Assembly (NCBI GenBank): GCA_963818505.1
Contig: CAWFSJ010000001.1
Location: 124,001 to 188,000 of the forward strand
Source: JADKAV01 sp963818505
GTDB taxonomy: Bacteria; Actinomycetota; Actinomycetes; S36-B12; UBA10799
DNA length: 64,000 bases
Reading direction: 5' to 3'
The position numbers were made by a program, and so were the translations under genes. Below, piece after piece: positions 17,949-27,751 of the stretch. Below the pieces are notes generated by a model. The model was not told the origin of the DNA. It was given only the letters and a program-made list of their open reading frames with translations, and searched no databases. Every line of letters starts with the position of its first letter. Within the stretch, counting starts at the first letter, position 1.

Positions 17949-19201
17949 GCGGTCTGCAAGCCCCACGGGGCGTACCGGAGTACCTGCCGCCGGTTTCTGA
18001 GGACTTCTTGGCAGTGCGCAACACCCTGGGTAGGGCCGCGCAGCTGGCCGGCTACGGGTACATCGAACTAGCGGTGTTCGAGGACACGGCTGTCTTCGTG
18101 CGCGGTGTCGGTGAGAGCACCGATGTCGTCAGCAAGGAGATGTACACGTTCACCGACCGCGGGGACCGGTCGTTGTCCTTGCGCCCGGAGGGCACGGCGC
18201 CGGTGATGAGGTCGGTGCTCGAGAACGGTCTGCACCGCGGCAGTCTGCCCGTCAAGCTCTGGTATGCCGGGCCGTTCTTCAGAGCAGAGCGCCCGCAGCA
18301 GGGCCGATACCGGCAGTTGCAGCAGGTCGGCCTGGAGGCGATAGGAGTCGATGACCCGCTGCTCGACGCCGAGGTCATCGCCGTCGCCGATGAGGGATAC
18401 CGGCGCCTCGGACTTCGTGGCTTCCACCTGCATGTGTCCTCGATCGGCTGCCGGACCTGCCGGCCGGTCTACCGCGCAGCCCTGCAGGAGTTCCTCGCCG
18501 GACTTGACCTCGATGAACCGACCAGGCAACGCGCCGAGTTGAACCCGTTGCGCGTGCTGGACGACAAACGTCCCGCGATCCAGGAGATGCTGGCGCAAGC
18601 GCCGCTTCCGCCGGACTACTTGTGCGACGAGTGCCGTGAGCACTTCGCGCGGGTACAGCAGGCGTTGACCGCCCTGGGGGTCAGGTTCAGCCTCAACCCT
18701 CGCCTGGTGCGCGGCTTGGACTACTACACGCGCACGACCTTCGAGTTCGACCATCCCGCCCTCGGTGCCCAATCGGGTATCGGTGGTGGCGGCAGGTATG
18801 ACGGGCTCATGGAGTCCCTGGGAGGCCCGCAGCTGTCCGGTATCGGCTTCGGGCTCGGCACTGATCGCACCCTGCTTGCCTGTCAGGCGGAGGGTCTGCA
18901 CCCGGCGCCCGGTCGGCCGGTCGAGGTGTTCATCGTCGGCGTTGGGGAGGCCGCCCGCGACGCCGGAAGTGCCCTGGCCGGTCGCCTTCGTGCTGATGGG
19001 GTGCCCGTCGACATGGCGTACGGGGGGCGAGGGTTCAAGGGTGCGATGAAGGCCGCCGACCGAAGTGGCGCCCGTTGGGCTGTCATCATCGGGGAGCGCG
19101 AACTGGCCGATGGGATCGTCCAGTTGAAGGATCTCGAGACAGGAGCCCAGTCGGCGGTCGCCGCCGACAAAGTCGTGGGCAAGATTGTGACAGGAGAATG
19201 A
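17945..19201 (+). CDS. hisS: Histidine--tRNA ligase
   Basis: 418-residue class II synthetase. Motif 2 region with LWYAGPFFRAERPQQGRYRQLQQVG, the histidine-binding LVRGLDYYTRTTFEF, motif 3 near GIGFGLGTDR, and a C-terminal anticodon-binding domain. GTG 17945 overlaps the preceding stop as GTGA; its stop overlaps the aspS ATG. Confidence 0.96.
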   Translation: MSGLQAPRGVPEYLPPVSEDFLAVRNTLGRAAQLAGYGYIELAVFEDTAVFVRGVGESTDVVSKEMYTFTDRGDRSLSLRPEGTAPVMRSVLENGLHRGSLPVKLWYAGPFFRAERPQQGRYRQLQQVGLEAIGVDDPLLDAEVIAVADEGYRRLGLRGFHLHVSSIGCRTCRPVYRAALQEFLAGLDLDEPTRQRAELNPLRVLDDKRPAIQEMLAQAPLPPDYLCDECREHFARVQQALTALGVRFSLNPRLVRGLDYYTRTTFEFDHPALGAQSGIGGGGRYDGLMESLGGPQLSGIGFGLGTDRTLLACQAEGLHPAPGRPVEVFIVGVGEAARDAGSALAGRLRADGVPVDMAYGGRGFKGAMKAADRSGARWAVIIGERELADGIVQLKDLETGAQSAVAADKVVGKIVTGE

Positions 19202-20946
19202 CGTTGATCAGAACGCCAGCCGGAAGCCTTCGCGCCGCCGACGCAGACCGGGAGGTGTCACTGTCCGGGTGGGTGGCACGGCGCCGCGACCACGGAGGTG
19301 TCGCCTTCATCGACTTGCGGGACGCGTCCGGGGTTGTCCAGGTGGTCATCCGCGACGAGGCAGCCCACGGCCTGCGTTCGGAGTTCTGCATCAAGGTCAC
19401 CGGCACCGTCGGAGTCCGTCCGCAAGGCAACGACAACCCCGAGCTGCCGACCGGGGCCGTCGAGGTGATCGCCGCCGATGTTCAGGTGCTGTCAGCAGCC
19501 GCACCGCTGCCCTTCCCGATCGACGAACACGTCGAGGTCGGCGAGGACACCAGGCTGCGCCACCGTTACCTGGACCTGCGCCGGACCTCACAGGCCAACG
19601 CCCTTCGTATGCGCTCCAAGGTCAATCAGCTGGCCCGCGACGTTCTGCTGGCCCGCGACTTCGTGGAGGTCGAGACCCCGACGCTGACCCGTTCGACCCC
19701 TGAGGGCGCCCGGGACTTCCTCGTGCCCGTACGACTGCAGCCAGGACACTGGTACGCCCTGCCGCAGTCGCCCCAGTTGTTCAAGCAGCTGCTCATGGTG
19801 GCGGGTCTGGAGAAGTACTTCCAGATCGCCCGCTGTTACCGCGACGAGGACTTCCGTGCCGATCGGCAACCCGAGTTCACACAGTTGGACATCGAGATGT
19901 CCTTCGTCGACCAGGACGACGTGATCGAGGTCGGCGAAGCGGTTACACGTGCCCTGTGGCAAGGGGTGCTGGGCCACGAGATCGCGGCGATCCCGCGGAT
20001 GACCTACGCGGAGGCGATGCGCCGCTTCGGCTCCGACAAGCCGGACCTGCGTTTCGATCTGGAACTCACCGAACTGACCGAGTACTTCGCACAGACGCCG
20101 TTCCGGGTCTTCCAGGCGCCCTACGTAGGAGCCATCGTGATGCCCGGCGGTGGCACCCAGCCCCGGCGGGCGTTCGACGCCTGGCAGGAGTGGGCCAAGC
20201 AGCGTGGAGCCCGCGGGCTGGCCTACGTCACCGTCGGCGAGGACGGCACCCTGGGTGGGCCGGTGGCCAAGAACATCTCCGAGACCGAGCGGGACGGGCT
20301 TGTTGCGGCGGTCGGCGCCGATCCGGGCGACTGCATCTTCTTCGCGGCCGGAAAGGCCGCAGACGCGCGCGGTCTGCTGGCCGCTGCGCGCGACGAGATC
20401 GCATCCCGGCTGGGTCTGATCGACGAGTCCGCATGGTCGTTCGTGTGGATAGTGGATGCCCCCATGTTCGAGGAGATCGACCTGGACGACGGGTCCACGG
20501 CCTGGACCGCAGTGCATCACCCGTTCACGTCGCCGAACGCCGAGTCGATGGCCAGTTTCGACAGTGATCCGGGATCGGCGCTGGCGTGGGCCTATGACCT
20601 GGTGTGCAACGGCAACGAGATCGGTGGGGGTTCGATCCGTATCCACCAGCGTGACGTCCAGCAGCGCGCATTCGAAGTCCTCGGCATCGATGAGCAGGAG
20701 GCCGACGACAAGTTCGGCTTCCTGCTGGAGGCCTTCAAGTACGGACCTCCGCCGCACGGCGGGATCGCGTTCGGGTGGGACCGGATCTGCATGCTCCTGG
20801 CGGGGGCGAGTTCTCTGCGCGACGTGATTGCCTTCCCGAAGACGGGCGCCGGGCACGACCCGCTGACTGCGGCTCCCACGCCGATCACCGCTGAGCAGCG
20901 TGCAGAGGCCGGCGTCGACTTCGTCCCGGAGGACGACGGGCAGTAG
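19198..20946 (+). CDS. aspS: Aspartate--tRNA ligase
   Basis: 582-residue class IIb synthetase. N-terminal OB-fold anticodon domain (GWVARRRDHGGVAFIDLRD), motif 2 (FQIARCYRDEDFRADRQPEFTQ), a bacterial GAD-type insertion around residues 290-420, and motif 3 (GGIAFGWDRICMLLAG). ATG 19198 overlaps the hisS stop but sits only two bases after AGGAGA; a TTG two codons later has better spacing and cannot be excluded. Whether it also charges tRNA-Asn cannot be told here. Confidence 0.95.
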   Translation: MTLIRTPAGSLRAADADREVSLSGWVARRRDHGGVAFIDLRDASGVVQVVIRDEAAHGLRSEFCIKVTGTVGVRPQGNDNPELPTGAVEVIAADVQVLSAAAPLPFPIDEHVEVGEDTRLRHRYLDLRRTSQANALRMRSKVNQLARDVLLARDFVEVETPTLTRSTPEGARDFLVPVRLQPGHWYALPQSPQLFKQLLMVAGLEKYFQIARCYRDEDFRADRQPEFTQLDIEMSFVDQDDVIEVGEAVTRALWQGVLGHEIAAIPRMTYAEAMRRFGSDKPDLRFDLELTELTEYFAQTPFRVFQAPYVGAIVMPGGGTQPRRAFDAWQEWAKQRGARGLAYVTVGEDGTLGGPVAKNISETERDGLVAAVGADPGDCIFFAAGKAADARGLLAAARDEIASRLGLIDESAWSFVWIVDAPMFEEIDLDDGSTAWTAVHHPFTSPNAESMASFDSDPGSALAWAYDLVCNGNEIGGGSIRIHQRDVQQRAFEVLGIDEQEADDKFGFLLEAFKYGPPPHGGIAFGWDRICMLLAGASSLRDVIAFPKTGAGHDPLTAAPTPITAEQRAEAGVDFVPEDDGQ

Positions 20947-20948
20947 CC

Positions 20949-22244
20949 GTGGACCTGTTCGACGAGAATGCACCCGCGCAACCCCTGGCCGCGCGAATCC
21001 GTCCGGAGTCGGTGGAGGAGGTCATCGGCCAGTCGCATCTGCTCGGCCCCGGATCGCCGCTGCGCACGCTGTTGAGCGATCCCGATGCAGCCACGAGTGT
21101 GGTGCTGTGGGGTCCGCCGGGGACGGGCAAGACGACCCTGGCGCGCCTTGCCGCCGAAGTATCGGGGCGCAGGTTCGTCTCGCTGGCCGCCGTGAGTGCC
21201 GGTGTGAAGGAAGTGCGTGCTGCGATCGAGGCCGCCCGGGAGATGGCCCGGATCCAGGGGGAGCGCACGGTCTTGTTCATCGACGAGGTCCATCGCTTCT
21301 CCAAGACCCAGCAGGACGTTCTCCTGCCCGCGGTGGAACACGGCTGGGTCACGCTGATCGCTGCGACCACGGAGAACCCGAGCGTCAGCCTTGTCAGTCC
21401 GCTGCTCTCGCGCTCGATGTTGCTGATCTTGCAGGCATTGACCGACGAGGAGATCCGGCAGGTCGTCGACCGGGCGCTGGACCACCCCGATGGCTTGCCG
21501 GGGGTGTCGATCGACGATGAAGCCGCCGGTTTGATCATTCGCTTCGCGGGCGGTGACGCCCGACGGGCGTTGACGGCTTTGGAGGCTGCGGCGGCCGTGG
21601 CTCCGCAGATCTCCGCCGCCCAGGTCCGCGACATCATCGGCCAGGTCGCGAACCGCTACGACCGTGACGGGGACCTGCACTACGACGTGACCAGCGCTTT
21701 GATCAAGAGTGTGCGTGGTAGTGACGTCGACGCGGCGCTGCACTACTTGGCGCGGCTGGTGGCCAGTGGCGAAGATCCCCGGTTCATCGCCCGGCGACTT
21801 GTGATCCTGGCCAGTGAGGACATCGGTCTGGCGGATCCGAGCGCACTTCCCCTGGCGATCGCGGGTCTGCAGGCTGTGCAGTTCCTTGGGTGGCCCGAGG
21901 CGCGCATCACGCTCGGACATGTGGTCATCCACCTTTGCCTCAGTCCCAAGAGCAACGCGGCATACATCGCGATCAACGAGGCGCTCGAGGACGTCAACAG
22001 CGGCCGGATCAGTCCAGTGCCTGCGATGCTGCGCGACGGGAGCCTGAAGTCCTCGCGGGCGACCGGTGCCGGCAAGGGCTATCGCTACCCACACGATGAG
22101 GGTGGGTTCGTCCCGGTTCGCTACGTGGGTGAACCCATCGTCGGGCGACAGTACTACCGGCCCAGCGGGCATGGGGCCGAGGTCCGGGCAGCGGCAGCGG
22201 TCGAGCGCCTGCGGGCGGCATTCGCCGACGATCCGACCGACTGA
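20949..22244 (+). CDS. rarA: Replication-associated recombination protein A (RarA/MgsA AAA ATPase)
   Basis: 431-residue clamp-loader-like AAA+ ATPase. Walker A GPPGTGKT at 55-62, Walker B FIDE with D112-E113 followed by HRFSKTQQD, and the C-terminal tetramerisation domain (SALIKSVRGSDVDAALHYLARLV, PKSNAAYIAINEAL). The family acts at stalled replication forks with SSB. GTG 20949 begins two bases after the aspS stop, suggesting one transcript. Confidence 0.92.
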   Translation: MDLFDENAPAQPLAARIRPESVEEVIGQSHLLGPGSPLRTLLSDPDAATSVVLWGPPGTGKTTLARLAAEVSGRRFVSLAAVSAGVKEVRAAIEAAREMARIQGERTVLFIDEVHRFSKTQQDVLLPAVEHGWVTLIAATTENPSVSLVSPLLSRSMLLILQALTDEEIRQVVDRALDHPDGLPGVSIDDEAAGLIIRFAGGDARRALTALEAAAAVAPQISAAQVRDIIGQVANRYDRDGDLHYDVTSALIKSVRGSDVDAALHYLARLVASGEDPRFIARRLVILASEDIGLADPSALPLAIAGLQAVQFLGWPEARITLGHVVIHLCLSPKSNAAYIAINEALEDVNSGRISPVPAMLRDGSLKSSRATGAGKGYRYPHDEGGFVPVRYVGEPIVGRQYYRPSGHGAEVRAAAAVERLRAAFADDPTD

Positions 22245-22371
22245 ACGCCGCCACCCGGCCGTAGGCAGCGTCATGTGCTGGCCCGGGTTTGTGGTGTTGT
22301 CGCGAATCCGTGGACACCCTGGTCACCAGCCCGCCCCCTGTCGGCCTTTTGGTTCGCTCAGGTCAATACAG

Positions 22372-22399
22372 TTGTGGATCGCCAACGCCCACCTACACT
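22372..22399 (+). promoter_or_regulatory. Candidate promoter of the small DUF6167-like gene
   Basis: TTGTGG (22372-22377), 16-base spacer, TACACT (22394-22399). The ATG at 22406 is six bases further, so the start point would fall on or next to the A of the ATG (leaderless). Confidence 0.45.
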
Positions 22400-22405
22400 G
22401 GGCCG

Positions 22406-22645
22406 ATGAGTCGAATCTTCTGGGTCGGGGTCGGGGCCGCCGGCGGCATCGTCGCCTACCGCAAGGGCACACAGGCCGTGAACGGGGTGCGCGAGCGTTC
22501 GTTCCGCGAGAACCTGACCAAGGTCGCTCGCACGGCCTCCAACGTGGCAGCCTCAGCCCGCTACCTCGCTGCGCTGTCCGCGGACGAGGAGCAGCAGGCA
22601 GGCGTGGTGGACATCCGCACGGCCCCCACCGCCGCCCGCAGGTAG
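22406..22645 (+). CDS. Small membrane-associated protein, DUF6167-like
   Basis: 79 residues. A short N-terminal hydrophobic Gly-rich segment (about 4-17) then a basic amphipathic helical region (VRERSFRENLTKVARTASNVAASARYLAAL). Actinobacteria commonly carry one or two small DUF948/DUF6167 proteins between rarA and alaS, so position supports the call; similarity is from pattern memory only. ATG 22406 chosen for its fit to the upstream promoter and the hydrophobic N-terminus; no ribosome site. Function unknown. Confidence 0.65.
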   Translation: MSRIFWVGVGAAGGIVAYRKGTQAVNGVRERSFRENLTKVARTASNVAASARYLAALSADEEQQAGVVDIRTAPTAARR

Positions 22646-22662
22646 CGCACTGGCCCTGCAAC

Positions 22663-22668
22663 TAGGCT
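22663..22668 (+). promoter_or_regulatory. -10-like element TAGGCT before alaS
   Basis: TAGGCT lies seven bases before the alaS ATG; no ribosome-binding site precedes the ATG. Consistent with a leaderless alaS transcript. Confidence 0.4.
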
Positions 22669-22675
22669 GGCCCCT

Positions 22676-25348
22676 ATGGAGTCTGCCGAAATCCGACGAC
22701 GCTTCCTGTCGTTCTTCGAAGATCGCGATCACACAGTCGTCCCGAGCGCGTCACTTCTACTCAACGACCCGACCCTGCTGTTCGTCAACGCCGGCATGGT
22801 GCCCTTCAAGCCCTACTTCCTGGGAGAGGCAGTCCCTGACTACAAGCGCGCGACCAGCGTGCAGAAGGTCGTGCGCACCCTTGACATCGAGGAGGTCGGC
22901 AAGACGACACGACACGCGTCGTTCTTCCAGATGTGCGGCAACTTCTCGTTCGGCGACTACTTCAAGGAAGGCGCCATCCCGATGGCGTGGGACCTTCTGA
23001 CCAAGTCCGAGCGCGAAGGTGGATACGGCTTCCCCGAGGACAAGCTCTGGGTCACGGTTTACGACGATGACGACGAGGCAGCGAGCCTTTGGCAGGAGCT
23101 CGTGGGACTGCCGCCCGAGCGGATCCAGCGACGAGGGATGCTGGACAACTTCTGGTCGATGGGTGTGCCGGGTCCGTGTGGCCCGTGCAGCGAGATCTAC
23201 TACGACCGCGGGCCCGAGTTCGGCAAGGAGGGTGGCCCAGTCGTCGACGAGGACCGGTACCTCGAGGTGTGGAACCTGGTCTTCATGCAGTTCGAACGGG
23301 GAGAAGGTCCGGGCAAGGAGGGCTTCCCGATCCTGGGTGAACTGCCCGCCAAGAACATCGACACCGGCCTGGGTCTGGAACGGATGGCCGCGATCCTGCA
23401 GGGCGTGGACAACATCTACGAGATCGACACCACACGCGCCACCATCGACACTGCTGTGGACATCACGGGCAGGCCGTACGGGCGCAACCACGCCGACGAC
23501 GTGGCGCTGCGGGTTGTGGCTGACCACTCGCGGACCTGCGCATTCCTCATCGGCGACGGGGTCCTGCCCGGCAACGAGGGCCGCGGCTATGTGCTTCGGC
23601 GGCTGCTGCGACGTGTGGTGTTCAACATGCGACTGCTCGGCGCCCACGAGCCGACGATGGGTGCGCTGATCAGAAGTGTTATCAGCTCGATGGCGCCCCA
23701 GTACCCGAGCCTTACAAGCGAAGGTGGCCGGATCGAGACGATTGCGGTGGGCGAGGAGGAGGCCTTCCGGCAGACCCTGCGCTCCGGAACGTCGGTGTTC
23801 GACACCGCAGTGGCCAACACGAAGTCCCGGGGTGCGGCAACGCTGTCCGGCGCTGATGCCTTCTCCCTGCACGACACCTACGGTTTCCCCATCGACTTGA
23901 CCCTGGAGCTTGCGGCCGAGCAGGGACTGGAAGTGGACCGCGACGGCTTCGCCGAGCTGATGACCGAGCAGCGCCAGCGGGCGAAGGCCGATGCGGTCGC
24001 GCGCAAGGCCGGGGTGACGCCGCTGACCGCCTATCGGGAGGTCATGGAGTCGGCCGGTCGCACGCAGTTCACCGGATACGACGAGTGGGAGTCGGAGAGC
24101 CTGGTCAAGGGCCTGTTGAAAGACGGCGAGTCGGTGGCTTCGGCCAAGGCTGGCGAGCAGGTCGAGGTCATCCTGGACCGTAGCCCGTTCTACGCCGAGG
24201 CCGGCGGGCAGCTCGGTGACCACGGGATCATCCGTCTTGACGATGCGACCGTCCTGCAGGTGGACGACGTTCAGACCCCTGTGCCGGGTTTGTGGGTCCA
24301 TCGGGCCCATGTTCTCGAAGGCGAGGCCGCCGTCGGGGCGCACGCGGTGGGCGAGGTTGATGTCGAGCGACGCCGGGCCATTTCGCGGGCGCACACAGCG
24401 ACCCACATGATCCACAAGACCTTCCGGGAGATGCTGGGGGAGACAGCCACGCAGATGGGCTCGGAGAACGCACCCGGTCGGCTGCGTTTCGATTTCCCGT
24501 TCCCCAAAGCCGTCCCGGACAGCGTGCTGCGTGATGCCGAGGAACGGGTCAACACCCTGCTGCTCGAGGACATGACCGTCACTGCGCGGTACATGACCCA
24601 GCCGGAGGCTTTGGAGATGGGCGCGATGGCCCTCTTCGGCGAGAAGTACGGCGACACGGTGCGCGTGGTTTCGGTGGGGGATTGGGCGCACGAGTTGTGC
24701 GGCGGCACCCATGCACACCGCTCCGGCCAGTTGGGTGTGGTGTCCTTCATCTCTGAGGGGTCGATCGGTTCGGGTGTCCGGCGCGTCGAGGCGCTCGTGG
24801 GCTCGGATGCCTACCAGTACCTCGCCCGCGAGCACCTGCTGGTTTCGGCACTGAGTTCGATGCTCAAGAGCCCTCGCGAGGACCTTGTCGAGCGGGTGGG
24901 CAGCACGGTCGAGAAGTTGAAGAACGCCGAGCGGGAGTTGGCAAGGCTCAAGCAGGAGGCGATGATGGCCAACATCGACTCCATCATCGGTGACGGGCGT
25001 CAAGTCGGGGAGTTCCGGCTGTGGACGATGCAGGCCCCCAGCGGCACCGAGGCCAAGCAGTTGCGTGAGATCGCTCTGACCGGTGTTCGCAAGGCCGGAG
25101 CGGCGACGCCAGCGGCCGTGCTTGCCTCAGCCGTGGCCGACGGCCGGGTCAGCCTCATCGCGACGGTCAATGCCTCGGCCCAGGAAGCGGGCCTGTTCGC
25201 GAACGATCTGCTCAACATCGCGCTGCCCTTCGTGGACGGCCGCGGTGGCGGCAAGAAGGACGCCGCCCAAGGGGGAGGGGCGAAACCGGAGGGGGTGCCG
25301 GAGGCGTTCGCGGCGGCGACCGCCTACGTCGAGAGTCTGCGGTCCTAG
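22676..25348 (+). CDS. alaS: Alanine--tRNA ligase
   Basis: 890 residues. Aminoacylation domain (MESAEIRRRFLSFFEDRDHTVVPS..., TTRHASFFQMCGNFSFGDYFKE), the tRNA-recognition helices, the editing domain with zinc-binding HTATHMIHK and CGGTHAHRSG, and the C-terminal coiled coil and DHHA1 domain. All expected parts are present, so it should both charge and proofread tRNA-Ala. Its TAG shares a base with the ruvX GTG. Confidence 0.97.
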   Translation: MESAEIRRRFLSFFEDRDHTVVPSASLLLNDPTLLFVNAGMVPFKPYFLGEAVPDYKRATSVQKVVRTLDIEEVGKTTRHASFFQMCGNFSFGDYFKEGAIPMAWDLLTKSEREGGYGFPEDKLWVTVYDDDDEAASLWQELVGLPPERIQRRGMLDNFWSMGVPGPCGPCSEIYYDRGPEFGKEGGPVVDEDRYLEVWNLVFMQFERGEGPGKEGFPILGELPAKNIDTGLGLERMAAILQGVDNIYEIDTTRATIDTAVDITGRPYGRNHADDVALRVVADHSRTCAFLIGDGVLPGNEGRGYVLRRLLRRVVFNMRLLGAHEPTMGALIRSVISSMAPQYPSLTSEGGRIETIAVGEEEAFRQTLRSGTSVFDTAVANTKSRGAATLSGADAFSLHDTYGFPIDLTLELAAEQGLEVDRDGFAELMTEQRQRAKADAVARKAGVTPLTAYREVMESAGRTQFTGYDEWESESLVKGLLKDGESVASAKAGEQVEVILDRSPFYAEAGGQLGDHGIIRLDDATVLQVDDVQTPVPGLWVHRAHVLEGEAAVGAHAVGEVDVERRRAISRAHTATHMIHKTFREMLGETATQMGSENAPGRLRFDFPFPKAVPDSVLRDAEERVNTLLLEDMTVTARYMTQPEALEMGAMALFGEKYGDTVRVVSVGDWAHELCGGTHAHRSGQLGVVSFISEGSIGSGVRRVEALVGSDAYQYLAREHLLVSALSSMLKSPREDLVERVGSTVEKLKNAERELARLKQEAMMANIDSIIGDGRQVGEFRLWTMQAPSGTEAKQLREIALTGVRKAGAATPAAVLASAVADGRVSLIATVNASAQEAGLFANDLLNIALPFVDGRGGGKKDAAQGGGAKPEGVPEAFAAATAYVESLRS

Positions 25349-25806
25349 TGCGCAGTGGCGTGCGACTGGCCGTGGATGTTGGCTCGGTGCGCATCGGGGT
25401 CGCGCGCAGCGACGCATCTGGCACCTTGGCGGTCCCCGAAGTCACGTTGGACGCACGCAAAGCCTGGCTCGATGCACTGGCGGCCCTTGCGGCCGAATAC
25501 GAGGCCTTGGAGATCATCGTGGGACTGCCCGTCTCACTCGACGGTCAGGAGCGAGATGCAGCAGTCCGGGCCAGACACAGCGCATCGCAGATCAGTGCCA
25601 TACTGCCCGCGATCCCGGTGCGCCTGGTCGATGAGCGCCTGACAACTGTGGCAGCGCAGAACCAATTGCGCGATGCTGGTATGTCGACACGGAAGGGGCG
25701 CGCGGTTGTGGATCAAGCGGCCGCTGTCATCATGTTGCAGGAAACGCTGGACGCTGAACGCGCCTCGGGACACGCCCCGGGCACACTGATGGACGGACAC
25801 TCATGA
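25348..25806 (+). CDS. ruvX: YqgF/RuvX family putative pre-16S rRNA nuclease
   Basis: 152-residue RNase H-fold protein. N-terminal LAVDVGSVRIGVARSD carries the first catalytic Asp, the middle IIVGLPVSLDG and RLVDERLTT follow the family, and DQAAAVIMLQ near the end contains the last acidic residue. The family processes the 5' end of 16S rRNA. GTG 25348 overlaps the alaS stop and the gene overlaps mltG, as in most actinobacteria. Confidence 0.93.
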   Translation: MRSGVRLAVDVGSVRIGVARSDASGTLAVPEVTLDARKAWLDALAALAAEYEALEIIVGLPVSLDGQERDAAVRARHSASQISAILPAIPVRLVDERLTTVAAQNQLRDAGMSTRKGRAVVDQAAAVIMLQETLDAERASGHAPGTLMDGHS

Positions 25807-26897
25807 GCGAACTCGGCCTGAACATGGAGGTGGAACCTCCCAGAGGCTCGGATCCGGAGAAGAAGGGCCGGGGGGCCGTGGTGTTCGCAGTGGTGATCTT
25901 CGGTGTAGTCCTGGCCGGAGTCGCCGCACTGTTTCTGAAGGATCAGGTGTTCGGCGCCGAACAGGACTTCGCAGGGGAGGGCACCGGTGAGGTGGTCGTG
26001 CAGGTCGAAGCGGGCCAGACCCTGTCCGACATCGGTGTGACACTGGCTGAGGCCGGTGTGGTGGCCAGCGACGGATCCTTCATTGACGCAGCGGCGGCCA
26101 ACGACAAGGCCCAGACCATCGCCCCGGGGTACTACACGCTGGCCAAGGGTATGAGCGGACAGGCCGCGGTGGAGGCGATGCTGGATCCCGCAAATCGCGT
26201 CGTCTCGCGTGTTGTCATCCCGGAGGGTCTGCGCCTCGATCAAGTACTGAAGAGGTTGGAGCAGGCCACCGACATCCCACAGGCGCGCTTCGTGGCCGCG
26301 CTCAAGGATGCTGACGCGCTCGGGCTGCCGGGATTCGCGGACGGCAACCCCGAGGGCTTCCTGTTCCCGGCAACCTACGAGTTCGCACCCGACGCGTCGG
26401 CCCGAGACGTCATCGCCGCCATGCTCACCCGCTACAACGAAGCGGCCGACAGCCTGAAATTCGTCCAGAGGGCCAAGAAGACCGGCTACTCACCGTACGA
26501 GGTGATGGTGATCGCGAGTCTCGTTCAGGCCGAAGGTCATCCTGACGACTACGGCAAGGTCTCGCGGGTCGTCTACAACAGACTGGCAGCGGGCATGCCT
26601 CTGCAGTTCGACGCCACCGTGAACTACGTTCTGAAGAAGTCGGAGATCAACCTCTCCCCGGACCAGATCCGCACCGAGTCCCCGTACAACACCTACACGA
26701 ACACCGGACTGCCACCCACTCCGATCAACCAGCCGGGAGAGGCCGCCATGGAGGCCGCTCTGGAACCCGACAAGGGCGACTGGCTCTACTTCGTCGCCGT
26801 CAACCCCGACACCGGCCAGACCAAGTTCACCAGCGACTACCAGGAGTTCCTGAAGTTCAAGAGGGAGTTCGAGGCCTACATCGCGGAGAACGGGTGA
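25803..26897 (+). CDS. mltG: Endolytic murein transglycosylase MltG (YceG family)
   Basis: 364 residues: short cytoplasmic head, one transmembrane helix at about 22-45, a LysM-like subdomain, and the YceG catalytic domain. ASLVQAEG aligns with the ASIVEKE segment holding the catalytic glutamate of E. coli MltG, followed by VVYNRLAAGMPLQFDATVNY and the SPYNTY..GLPPTPI motif. It cleaves nascent glycan strands outside the membrane and sets their length. ATG overlaps ruvX (ATGA) and its end overlaps aroE (GTGA). Confidence 0.94.
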   Translation: MSELGLNMEVEPPRGSDPEKKGRGAVVFAVVIFGVVLAGVAALFLKDQVFGAEQDFAGEGTGEVVVQVEAGQTLSDIGVTLAEAGVVASDGSFIDAAAANDKAQTIAPGYYTLAKGMSGQAAVEAMLDPANRVVSRVVIPEGLRLDQVLKRLEQATDIPQARFVAALKDADALGLPGFADGNPEGFLFPATYEFAPDASARDVIAAMLTRYNEAADSLKFVQRAKKTGYSPYEVMVIASLVQAEGHPDDYGKVSRVVYNRLAAGMPLQFDATVNYVLKKSEINLSPDQIRTESPYNTYTNTGLPPTPINQPGEAAMEAALEPDKGDWLYFVAVNPDTGQTKFTSDYQEFLKFKREFEAYIAENG

Positions 26898-27697
26898 CCC
26901 GAAACGCCGCTGTCGTCGGTTCGCCAATCTCGCACAGTCTGTCCCCGGTTCTGCACAGAGCCGCCTATCAGGCTCTCGGGCTGGACTGGGTCTACTGGGG
27001 TCTCGAGGTCAACGAGGAACAACTGCCGGGCTTTGTCGAAAGGCTCGATGACTCCTGGGTGGGGCTGTCCCTGACCATGCCTTTGAAGGAAGCTGTGCTC
27101 ACCCTCAGTGAGGACATCAGTTGGGCTGCGCGGGTGACCCGTTCGGCCAACACACTGCTCCTGCCGCAGCGTGTGGCGCTCAATACCGACGTCGACGGGA
27201 TCGTGATGGCGCTGCGCCGGGCCGGGTTCAGCGCGCAGCCCGGGTTCACGGCCACGATCGCCGGAGCCGGCGCGACTGCTCGCTCGGCGGTGGCGGCGCT
27301 GCACGAACTCGGCGCCGGTGAGATACACATCCTGGCCCGTCGTCCCGAGGCGATCGACCCAGCGCGTGCCACGGCCGAGCAGATCGGGATCTGTCTGCAG
27401 GCGCATGGTTTCGACGACCCTGCCCCGCTGGGAGTCGATGTGGTCGTCGCCACTGTCCCGTCGGGAGTGGCCGATGTGCTGACCCCGGGGATACCCGACG
27501 CGCCCGGCTGGTTGCTCGATGTCGTGTACTCACCGTGGCCGACCGTCCTTGCGCAGGCCTGGTCCGCGAGGGGTGGTCAGATCGTGTCGGGGCTGGAGAT
27601 GCTGCTGGCTCAGGCCGAACGGCAGGTGGAACTCATGACCGGGCAGCCTGCGCCCACCGACGCCATGCGCGCGGCGTTGCCTTCCACTCACGCCTGA
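26894..27697 (+). CDS. aroE: Shikimate dehydrogenase
   Basis: 267 residues. Substrate-binding SPISHSLSPVLHRAAY near the N-terminus, SLTMPLKE with the catalytic Lys, and NTDVDG with the catalytic Asp. The Rossmann half has GAGATARSAVAALHELG. It reduces 3-dehydroshikimate with NADPH. GTG overlaps mltG. The rest of the pathway (aroC-aroK-aroB-aroQ) lies 17 kb downstream, beyond the pilus island. Confidence 0.93.
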   Translation: MTRNAAVVGSPISHSLSPVLHRAAYQALGLDWVYWGLEVNEEQLPGFVERLDDSWVGLSLTMPLKEAVLTLSEDISWAARVTRSANTLLLPQRVALNTDVDGIVMALRRAGFSAQPGFTATIAGAGATARSAVAALHELGAGEIHILARRPEAIDPARATAEQIGICLQAHGFDDPAPLGVDVVVATVPSGVADVLTPGIPDAPGWLLDVVYSPWPTVLAQAWSARGGQIVSGLEMLLAQAERQVELMTGQPAPTDAMRAALPSTHA

Positions 27698-27751
27698 GGG
27701 CTCGGGTTTCGGCCATACTCGTCACAAGTACATGTGGAAAGGATTTGGTCG

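Noticed and set aside
22757..25003. 748-codon open frame on the minus strand inside alaS
   Set aside because: It is an antisense shadow of a high-GC gene; the alaS frame has all motifs, and the antisense product shows none.
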